In this document: positions 5,801 to 12,086 of the stretch, one piece after another
How positions within the stretch are numbered: the first letter of the stretch is position 1
How the letters are laid out: every line of letters begins with the position of its first letter
Assembly: GCA_027021605.1 (NCBI GenBank)
Contig: JALUUA010000109.1
Coordinates: 1 to 12,625, forward strand
Direction of reading: 5' to 3'
Length of the DNA: 12,625 nucleotides
Source: Candidatus Bipolaricaulota bacterium
Lineage (GTDB): Bacteria > Bipolaricaulota > Bipolaricaulia > RBG-16-55-9
Program-made: the position numbers and the translations under genes
The notes under the pieces: model-generated
Told to the model about the DNA's origin: nothing
The model's database searches: none
The model's input: only the letters and a program-made list of their open reading frames with translations

Positions 5801-6351
5801 GACAAGAGATCCGCCTCGGCGGCTTCGGAGGGCAGGGCATCATGCTTGCAGGGTTCATTTTGGGCCGGGCGGCCATCCTGGCGGGCAAGCACGCCACCAT
5901 GACCCAGTCCTACGGCCCCGAGATCCGGGGGGCGCGGGTGGCCGCCGACGTCGTCCTCGACGATCACCCGATCGACTACCCCAAAGTGATCCGGCCCGAC
6001 ATCGCCGTCATGCTCTTCCAGGAGGCGTACGACTACTACTGCCGGGACGTGGCGAGGGTGCTCGTCTACGACGAGGACCTCGTTCGGCTGGACAAAAAGC
6101 ACCTAGAACAAGAAGGGCTGCAGATCTACCCCATCCGGGCCCACCGCATCGCCGAGGAGCTGGGCAAGCGGGTGGTGACGAACATCGTCTCGCTCGGGGC
6201 GCTGGCCGTCCTCACGAACGTCCTGCCCGTGGAGGCCATCGAGGAGGCGGTGCTGCGCTCCGTGCCCCCGAAGGCCCTCGAGCTCAACAGGGAAGCGTTT
6301 CAGCGCGGCCTAGAGCACGGCCGTACGCTGGTGGAGGCGAGAGTAGCATGA
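5797..6351 (+). CDS. korC: 2-oxoacid:ferredoxin oxidoreductase gamma subunit
   Basis: 184 residues, the normal size for the gamma domain. It begins with the family signature LGGFGGQGIMLAG (7-19) and has TQSYGPEIRGA at 36-46, both conserved in KorC/PorG-type subunits, which help close the CoA-binding site of the complex. The start at 5797 overlaps the korB stop and has a near-perfect AAGGAGG (5784-5790) six bases upstream. The longer frame opening at 5566 lies within korB and is not used. The stop overlaps the next ATG as ATGA, so the HdrA fusion is translationally coupled to the Kor subunits. This is good evidence that the two enzyme systems are made together. Confidence 0.93.
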   Translation: MRQEIRLGGFGGQGIMLAGFILGRAAILAGKHATMTQSYGPEIRGARVAADVVLDDHPIDYPKVIRPDIAVMLFQEAYDYYCRDVARVLVYDEDLVRLDKKHLEQEGLQIYPIRAHRIAEELGKRVVTNIVSLGALAVLTNVLPVEAIEEAVLRSVPPKALELNREAFQRGLEHGRTLVEARVA

Positions 6352-8807
6352 GCGACCCAAAGCCTAAGCGCGAACCCGAGCACGAACAGCACCTAAGCGG
6401 CAACGGAAGCCGAAACGGCCGGGAGGAGCTTCGCATCGGGGTGTATGTGTGCCACTGCGGCTCGAACATCGCCGGGGTCATCGACGTCAAGGCCGTGACG
6501 GACTTCGCCAGGGAGCTGGACGACGTCGTGGTGGCCAAGGAGCTGATGTATGCCTGCACGGACTCCACCCAGCGGGAGATCACCCAGGACATCCAAGAGC
6601 GCAAGCTGAACCGGGTGGTGGTGGCGGCCTGCTCGCCCAAGATGCACGAGCCGACCTTCCGCGGGGCCGTCGAGCGGGCGGGGCTCAACAAATATCTCAT
6701 GGAAATGGCCAACATCCGCGAGCACGCCTCCTGGGTGCACAAGAACGGCAAGGACGCCACCGAGAAGGCCAAAGACCTGGTGCGGATGGCGGTGGCCCGC
6801 GCCCGGCTGCTCCAGCCCCTCGAGGAGGGCGAGGTCCCCATCGGGGACACGGCCCTGATCGTGGGCGGCGGCATCGCCGGGATCCAAGCCGCCCTCGACC
6901 TCGCCGACTCGGGCTACAAAGTGATTTTGGTCGAGAAGGAGCCCACGATCGGGGGCCGGATGGCCCAGCTCGACAAGACCTTCCCCACCCTCGACTGCTC
7001 GACGTGCATCTTGGCCCCCAAGATGGCCGAGGTGGGCCGCCACCCGAACATCACGCTGTATACCAACAGCGAAGTCGTGGGCGTCGAGGGGTACGTGGGG
7101 AACTTTAACGTAAAGATCAAGCAAAGGGCGCGGTTCGTGCTGCCGGAGTGCACCGGCTGCGACGACTGCGTCCCCGTCTGCCCCGTGACCGTCTTCGACG
7201 AGTTCAACCAACAACTCTCCCTGAGAAAGGCGATCTACAAGCCGTTCCCGCAGGCCGTCCCCGCCGAGTACGTGGTGGACATCGAGAACTGCCTGAACGA
7301 GCCGCCCAACGTGATCGTCTGCGAGCGGTGCGTCGAAGCCTGCGGCCCCAAGGTCATCGACTTCCAGCAGGTCCGGGAGAGGGAGTTCGAGGTCCACGCG
7401 GACACCGTCATCCTCGCCACCGGAGCCAATCCCTTTGACCCCTCGCGGGTGGAGCGCTACGGGTACGCGGACTACGACAACGTGCTGAGCACGATCGACA
7501 TGGAGCGGCTCTTCAGCTCCACGGGGCCCACCGGCGGAAAAGTCGTCCGCCCGAGCGACCGCAAGCCCCCCAAGCGCGTGGCCTTCATCCAGTGCATCGG
7601 CTCGCGGACGCTCAACCCCGAGGTGCCCGAGTTCCCCTACTGCAGCGGAATCTGCTGCATGGTCACCATCAAGCAGGCCCTGCTTTTCAAGGAAAAGCTC
7701 CCCGACGCGGACATCACCGTCTACTACATCGACATCCGCGCCCGGGGGAAGGGCTTCGAGGAGATGTACCGAAGGGCTCGCGAACAGGGGGTTAAGTTCG
7801 TGCGCGGCATCCCCGGGCAAATCATGGAAAACCCCGATAAAACGCTCACCCTCATCGGGGAGAACATTCTCTTAGACGAGATGTACGAGGAGCGCTACGA
7901 CCTCGTGGTGCTCTCCGTGGGGCTGGAGGCCCGACCGGAGAGCAAGCGGGTCCAGCAGCTCTTCAGCGTCCCCATCGACTCGACGGGCTTCTGCATGGAG
8001 AAGCACCCCAAGCTCGAGCCCGTGGACACGCCGCTTACGGGGATCTTCCTGGCGGGCGCGGCGGAGAGCCCCAAGGACATCCGCGAAAGCTCCATCCAGG
8101 GGAAGGCCGCGGCCTCGCGGGCGGCCCGGCTCATGAAGGAAGGGCGCATCCGGGTCGAGGCGATCCAGGCCGTCGTGGAGGCGGAGCTGTGTACGGGCTG
8201 CCAGCTCTGCGTCAAGACGTGCCCCTTCGGGGCTCCGTCGGTGGTGGATCGCAAGGCGTCGATCAACCCGGCGGCGTGCCAGGGCTGCGGGACCTGCGCC
8301 GCGGAGTGCCCCGCCGACGCCATCTTGATGCAGCACTTCGAGGACGCCCAGATCCTGGCGCAGATCGACGCGGCGCTGGCCGAGCACCCCGAGCGCAAGA
8401 TCTTGACCTTCTGCTGCAACTGGTGCTCCTACAACGCGGCCGACCTGGCGGGGACGATGCGCCTGGAGTACCCGGCGTCGGTGCGGATCATCCGCACGAT
8501 GTGCTCCGGGCGGGTCGACGAGGCGTTCGTGATGCACGCCTTCAAGCGGGGCGCGGGGATCGTGTTCATCACGGGCTGCCACGAGGGCGACTGCCACTAC
8601 ATCCGCGGGAACCTCAAGGCCAAGGACCGGGTGCGCCGCTGGCGGATGAAGCTGGAGCGCAAGGGGATCAACCCGGAGCGGCTGCAGCTCGGTTGGTTCA
8701 GCGCCGGGGAGGGCGCGGAGTTCGTCGCCCGGCTGCGCGAGCTGGACGCCCTGCTCCACCGACTCTCCGAAGACGAGGTGAAGAAGGCCGTCGAGGTGCT
8801 CAGCTGA
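6348..8807 (+). CDS. hdrA: HdrA-MvhD fusion: heterodisulfide reductase subunit A flavoprotein with MvhD domain
   Basis: 819 residues. HdrA is the FAD-containing, electron-bifurcating subunit of soluble heterodisulfide reductase-like complexes. The N-terminal HdrA segment starts IGVYVCHCGSNIAG (30-43). The FAD fold has IVGGGIAGIQAALDLADSG (171-189) and the HdrA cysteine region LDCSTCILAPKM (215-226). An inserted ferredoxin-like segment contains C268, C271, C274, C278 and C315, C325, C328, C332. A C-terminal 2[4Fe-4S] ferredoxin has C615, C618, C621, C625 and C644, C647, C650, C654. Residues about 685-800 are an MvhD domain with C689, C690, C693, C719, C744 and C749, which binds a [2Fe-2S] cluster and normally docks an electron donor such as hydrogenase or formate dehydrogenase. 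No such donor gene is in the window. The first 27 residues are polar and divergent. It overlaps korC by ATGA and is followed by the HdrC-HdrB fusion. Confidence 0.93.
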   Translation: MSDPKPKREPEHEQHLSGNGSRNGREELRIGVYVCHCGSNIAGVIDVKAVTDFARELDDVVVAKELMYACTDSTQREITQDIQERKLNRVVVAACSPKMHEPTFRGAVERAGLNKYLMEMANIREHASWVHKNGKDATEKAKDLVRMAVARARLLQPLEEGEVPIGDTALIVGGGIAGIQAALDLADSGYKVILVEKEPTIGGRMAQLDKTFPTLDCSTCILAPKMAEVGRHPNITLYTNSEVVGVEGYVGNFNVKIKQRARFVLPECTGCDDCVPVCPVTVFDEFNQQLSLRKAIYKPFPQAVPAEYVVDIENCLNEPPNVIVCERCVEACGPKVIDFQQVREREFEVHADTVILATGANPFDPSRVERYGYADYDNVLSTIDMERLFSSTGPTGGKVVRPSDRKPPKRVAFIQCIGSRTLNPEVPEFPYCSGICCMVTIKQALLFKEKLPDADITVYYIDIRARGKGFEEMYRRAREQGVKFVRGIPGQIMENPDKTLTLIGENILLDEMYEERYDLVVLSVGLEARPESKRVQQLFSVPIDSTGFCMEKHPKLEPVDTPLTGIFLAGAAESPKDIRESSIQGKAAASRAARLMKEGRIRVEAIQAVVEAELCTGCQLCVKTCPFGAPSVVDRKASINPAACQGCGTCAAECPADAILMQHFEDAQILAQIDAALAEHPERKILTFCCNWCSYNAADLAGTMRLEYPASVRIIRTMCSGRVDEAFVMHAFKRGAGIVFITGCHEGDCHYIRGNLKAKDRVRRWRMKLERKGINPERLQLGWFSAGEGAEFVARLRELDALLHRLSEDEVKKAVEVLS

Positions 8808-8833
8808 GCTGAGCTGAGCTAAGACGAGGTGAA
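8770..8833. repeat. 13-bp direct repeat at the hdrA end
   Basis: AAGACGAGGTGAA occurs at 8770-8782, inside the last codons of hdrA, and at 8821-8833, where its GAGGTGA serves as ribosome site of the next gene. The copies start 51 bases apart and enclose the AGCTG array. This suggests a local duplication that copied a coding segment into a ribosome-binding site, or chance similarity. Confidence 0.6.
8802..8821. repeat. 5-bp tandem repeat AGCTG (4 units) over the hdrA stop
   Basis: AGCTG is repeated at 8802, 8807 and 8812, then AGCTA at 8817. The hdrA stop TGA (8805-8807) is in the first unit. Further TGA codons at 8810 and 8815 and TAA at 8820 give stops in all three frames. Changes in copy number would alter only the spacing to the next gene. 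Confidence 0.8.
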
Positions 8834-8837
8834 CACG

Positions 8838-10013
8838 ATGAGCGAGATGGACCTGCTGGACGTCGAACAGATCGACAAGGTCGTGGCGGAGCGGCTCCGG
8901 CGGCTGAACTACTGCTACCAGTGCGCGCAGTGCAGCGGGGTCTGCCCGATGAGCACCCTCTCGGACTTCCGGCCCCGGAAATTTATGATTCAGGCGCAGC
9001 TCGACCCCGAGGGCGCGATGAACTCCGAGCTGCTATGGCAATGCTCCACCTGCTACGCCTGCGTGTTCGTCTGCCCCCAGGACGTAAAGCCCCCGGAGGT
9101 TATCACGTCCTTGAGGAGCAAGCTCGTGGAGACGGGGAAGCTCCCCCAAGAGGTCTCGGACGCGCTCACGTTCACCTACAAGCGCGGGAACCCCTGGGGG
9201 ATGGCGCAGGCCGACCGGGCCGCGTGGGCCGAAGGGCTTTCGCTCAAAACGTATGAGCCCGGCACGGAGTGGCTCTGGTACGTGGGCTGTGCCCCCTCGT
9301 ACGATCCGCGAAACCAGAACGTCGCCAAGGCTCTCGCGCAGATCTTCCAAAAGGCGGGCGTCGACGTGGGATTTTTGGGGACGGAGGAGCGCTGCTGCGG
9401 GGATTCCGCCCGCAGGCTGGGGGAGGAGGGGCTCTTTCAGCTCCTGGCCGCGGAGAACTCCATGGCCTTCGACGAGCTGGAGGTGCAGAAAATCGTCGTG
9501 ACCTCGCCCCACAGCTTCCACGTGATGAAGAACGAGTACCTCAAGCCCGCCACAACAAACGGCAAGGGGCGGGACGTCCTCCACTACTCGCAGCTGCTGG
9601 CCCGGCTCATCGAGGAGAAGAAGCTGAAACTCAAGGCCCCGGACGGCGAGGGGGAGCTTCGGGTCACGTACCACGACCCCTGCTACCTGGGGCGGCGAAA
9701 CGGCGTCTTCGACGAGCCGCGGTTCGTGATCGACTCGCTCCCGGGGGTGGAGCTCGTGGAGATGCCCCGCCATCGGGAGAGGAGCTTCTGCTGCGGCGGG
9801 GGCGGCGGGCGGATGTGGATCGAGGTCAAAGGCGAGCGGGAGCGCCCCGGGGTGGTGCGCGTCCGGGAAGCGCTCGAGACCGGCGCGCAGGCGATTGTCA
9901 CGACCTGCCCGTTCTGCACGATCCACTTCGACGAGGCGATCAAGACCCTGAACGCGGAGGATCGGATTCGGGTCGTGGACCTGGCGGAGCTGGTGGGCGA
10001 GCGCTTGGTGTAG
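8838..10013 (+). CDS. HdrC-HdrB fusion (HdrD-like) iron-sulfur protein
   Basis: 391 residues. Residues 1-110 are HdrC-like with two [4Fe-4S] motifs: C26, C29, C32, C36 and C69, C72, C75, C79. The rest holds two CCG domains as in HdrB, HdrD, DsrK and GlcF. The C-terminal CCG domain is complete (C282, C318-C319, C357, C360) and can bind the noncubane [4Fe-4S] cluster that reduces disulfides. The N-terminal one has C151 and C186-C187, but its CxxC is replaced by S223-P-H-S226, so only one noncubane cluster is expected. ATG 8838 is chosen over GTG 8829 because GAGGTGA (8826-8832) sits five bases before it and the GTG lies within that site. The substrate is unknown; a disulfide, or an electron acceptor used with the HdrA fusion, is inferred. 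No membrane segment is visible, so it is probably cytoplasmic. Confidence 0.9.
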   Translation: MSEMDLLDVEQIDKVVAERLRRLNYCYQCAQCSGVCPMSTLSDFRPRKFMIQAQLDPEGAMNSELLWQCSTCYACVFVCPQDVKPPEVITSLRSKLVETGKLPQEVSDALTFTYKRGNPWGMAQADRAAWAEGLSLKTYEPGTEWLWYVGCAPSYDPRNQNVAKALAQIFQKAGVDVGFLGTEERCCGDSARRLGEEGLFQLLAAENSMAFDELEVQKIVVTSPHSFHVMKNEYLKPATTNGKGRDVLHYSQLLARLIEEKKLKLKAPDGEGELRVTYHDPCYLGRRNGVFDEPRFVIDSLPGVELVEMPRHRERSFCCGGGGGRMWIEVKGERERPGVVRVREALETGAQAIVTTCPFCTIHFDEAIKTLNAEDRIRVVDLAELVGERLV

Positions 10014-10020
10014 CCGAGGG

Positions 10021-10036
10021 CCGCGCTCGGGCGCGG
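10021..10036. other. Short GC hairpin in a 42-bp gap
   Basis: CCGCGC-TCGG-GCGCGG is a perfect 6-bp stem with a four-base loop, lying between the HdrD-like stop and the ribosome site (GGAGGGAGG, 10041-10049) of the next gene. No T-run follows, so it is not a standard terminator. It may affect mRNA stability or translation, or be incidental in GC-rich DNA. Confidence 0.4.
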
Positions 10037-10055
10037 CGGGGGAGGGAGGTCGACG

Positions 10056-12032
10056 ATGAAGCCGACGGAGGAGCGGGTCGTGGAGCTTCTGCGGTCGGCC
10101 TCCGAGGAGCTGCACACGGAGAGGATCGCTGAATCTCTGGGGGTCACCCGCCACACCGCGGCCAAATACCTGGAGATCCTGCGCGCCAAGGGCGTAGTGC
10201 GGTGCCGCAAGTTGGGAAACGCCAAGCTCTGGTGTCTTTCCGGGGACACTCCCGGCTTGAGCTCCCCGGAATCCGCGGGGGGAGAGGCCCGTACGCCGGA
10301 GCCCTCGCGAAAAAAGGGGCCGCGCGCGTTCGCCGAGATCCATCCGCCCCTAAACGACCGCGAGGCCGTCTTGGAAGCTTCAAGGTGCCTGGAGTGCGGG
10401 GGGCCCTTCGAGCCCGCCCCCTGCATCGAAGCCTGTCCCACCCGCATCGACATCCCCCGCTTCATCCGGGAGATCTTCCAGGGGCGCCCCCTGGACGCCG
10501 CGCGGACGATCTTTGCGGCGAACGTCCTGGGCGGGACGTGCGCCCGCGTCTGCCCCGTGGAGGAGCTCTGCGAGGGGGCCTGCGTCCTCAGCAAGGAGGG
10601 CCGCCGCGCCGTCGAGATCGGCCGATTGCAGCGCTACGCCACCGATCGGGCGTTCAAGGCCGGGGAGCACCGGCGCATCTTGGCCCGCACCCACGGCCCA
10701 CCACGAGGACGGGCCTCGCAGCCCAAGGCGAAGGTGGCCGTCATCGGGGCCGGACCCGCGGGGTTGAGCTGCGCCGCCGAACTCGTCAAGCTGGGCTATT
10801 CCGTCACGGTCTTCGAGCAGCGCGAGCGCCCCGGTGGCTTAATCACCTACGCGATTGCGCCCTACAAGCAGCAATACGAGCCCCTGCCCAAGGAGGTCGA
10901 AGCCCTCGAGAAGCTGGGCGTGGAGCTGCGGTTCCGCACCGCCGTGGGGCGCGATCTCTCCCTAGAGGAGATCGAGCGCGAATACGATGCGGTGTTCTTG
11001 GGCGTCGGGCTGGGGGAGGACACCCAAGCGGGCCTCCCCGGTGAGGACCTGCTGGGGGTTTGGGAGTCCCTGGTCTTCATCGAGAAGCTCAAGGAGGGCC
11101 GCTTCGAGGAGCTGGGGGTGGAGGGGAAGCGCGTGGCCGTGATCGGCGGCGGCAACACGGCGGTCGACGTGGCCCGCGAGGCGCTGCGCTTGGGAGCCCG
11201 CGACGTCGTGATCGTCTACCGCCGGACCCGGGAGCAGATGCCCGCCTACGCCCACGAGGTCGAGGCCGCCGAGCGCGAGGGGGTTCAATTCATGTTCTTA
11301 ACGATGCCGCTGCGCTTTCGGGGGGAGCGGGGCCGGGTCGTGGGGATCGAGTGCCTCAAGATGAAGCTGGGGTCTCCCGATGCTTCGGGACGCCCGCGAC
11401 CCGTCCCCCTCCCAGGCACGGAGTTCGTGATCGACGCGGATGTAGTCGTGCAGGCGATCGGCCAGCGCCCACGAACCGACTTCTTCGAGCGCTTGGGGAT
11501 TGAGATCGAGGGAGGGCGCGTGAAGGTCGACGAGCGATTCCGTACGAGCCATCCCAAGTACTTCGCGGGCGGGGACTGCGTCAACGGCGGCGGGACGGTC
11601 GTGGAGGCTGTTCAGCAGGGGAAGCTGGCCGCCTGGGGTATCCACCGGGCCCTCGCCGAACGGCGGGGCCGGGGCCTGAGCCCCGAAGAGGAGGAGGCCC
11701 TCCGCGCCGTAAAATTCCCGGTTCGCTCGGACTCCCCCCATGTCTCGGTAAGAACCCGGAGCGAGAACGGGGTCCTCAAGCACTTCCAGGGGGACTTCTA
11801 CGTGGCCACCCAGAGGGCCTACTGCAAGGGCTGCGAGCTGTGCGTCCAGAGCTGTCCCAAGGGCGTCCTGGCCCTGGACGAGAGGGGGAAGATCGTCGTC
11901 AAGGCCGTTTCGGAGTGCGTCTTCTGCGGCATCTGTGAAGCCCGTTGCCCCGATTTCGCCATCTGGATCGTCAAGGAGTCCGCCCTCGACCGCGACCGGG
12001 AGGCCCAAGCGGCGGCGATGCGCTCCGCATAG
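10056..12032 (+). CDS. Winged-helix HTH - GltD/NfnB-like FAD-NAD(P)H oxidoreductase - 2[4Fe-4S] ferredoxin fusion
   Basis: 658 residues with three parts. Residues 1-62 are a winged helix-turn-helix (HTERIAESLGVTRHTAAK at 20-37, wing to about 61) with C50 and C60 in or near the wing. A Gly/Ser/Pro-rich linker covers about 63-92. Residues 93-545 match the glutamate synthase small-subunit/NfnB family: iron-sulfur cysteines C111, C114, C123, C127 and C162, C166, C172, C176, the FAD motif VIGAGPAGLSCA (229-240), the NAD(P) motif VIGGGNTAVDVA (362-373) and the FAD-closing segment YFAGGDCVNGGGTVVEA (502-518). Residues 585-640 are a KorD-like ferredoxin with C590, C593, C596, C600 and C621, C624, C627, C631. 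The ATG has an excellent GGAGGGAGG site, and no internal start with a ribosome site lies after the HTH, so the fusion looks real. The likely role is electron transfer between ferredoxin or Kor/Hdr partners and NAD(P)H. Whether the HTH binds DNA is unknown. Confidence 0.88.
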   Translation: MKPTEERVVELLRSASEELHTERIAESLGVTRHTAAKYLEILRAKGVVRCRKLGNAKLWCLSGDTPGLSSPESAGGEARTPEPSRKKGPRAFAEIHPPLNDREAVLEASRCLECGGPFEPAPCIEACPTRIDIPRFIREIFQGRPLDAARTIFAANVLGGTCARVCPVEELCEGACVLSKEGRRAVEIGRLQRYATDRAFKAGEHRRILARTHGPPRGRASQPKAKVAVIGAGPAGLSCAAELVKLGYSVTVFEQRERPGGLITYAIAPYKQQYEPLPKEVEALEKLGVELRFRTAVGRDLSLEEIEREYDAVFLGVGLGEDTQAGLPGEDLLGVWESLVFIEKLKEGRFEELGVEGKRVAVIGGGNTAVDVAREALRLGARDVVIVYRRTREQMPAYAHEVEAAEREGVQFMFLTMPLRFRGERGRVVGIECLKMKLGSPDASGRPRPVPLPGTEFVIDADVVVQAIGQRPRTDFFERLGIEIEGGRVKVDERFRTSHPKYFAGGDCVNGGGTVVEAVQQGKLAAWGIHRALAERRGRGLSPEEEEALRAVKFPVRSDSPHVSVRTRSENGVLKHFQGDFYVATQRAYCKGCELCVQSCPKGVLALDERGKIVVKAVSECVFCGICEARCPDFAIWIVKESALDRDREAQAAAMRSA

Positions 12033-12071
12033 CAATTTCGTGGAGCCAGGGGCAAGGATAAGGGTAGGGAT

Positions 12072-12078
12072 GAGGTGA
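12072..12078 (+). promoter_or_regulatory. Ribosome binding site fixing the GTG start of the second korA
   Basis: GAGGTGA, complementary to the usual 3' end of bacterial 16S rRNA, lies eight bases before GTG 12087. The same heptamer serves the gene at 8838. It favours GTG 12087 over the in-frame GTG at 12075, which lies inside the site. ATG 12070 reaches a stop after two codons. Confidence 0.65.
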
Positions 12079-12086
12079 TCCGCGCC

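Noticed and set aside
6393..7820. 475-codon minus-strand ORF opposite hdrA
   Set aside because: Same reasoning; HdrA cysteine and FAD motifs are on the plus strand.
8829..8837. GTG 8829 as start of the HdrD-like gene
   Set aside because: This GTG is part of the GAGGTGA ribosome site; ATG 8838 is correctly spaced from it.
10236..10330. Frameshift or separate gene between the HTH and the flavoprotein
   Set aside because: The frame is continuous through a linker-like segment, with no internal start preceded by a ribosome site. A fusion is the simpler reading.
9033..10343. 436-codon minus-strand ORF across the HdrD-like gene and the HTH fusion
   Set aside because: It crosses two real genes and their gap and has no recognisable domain.
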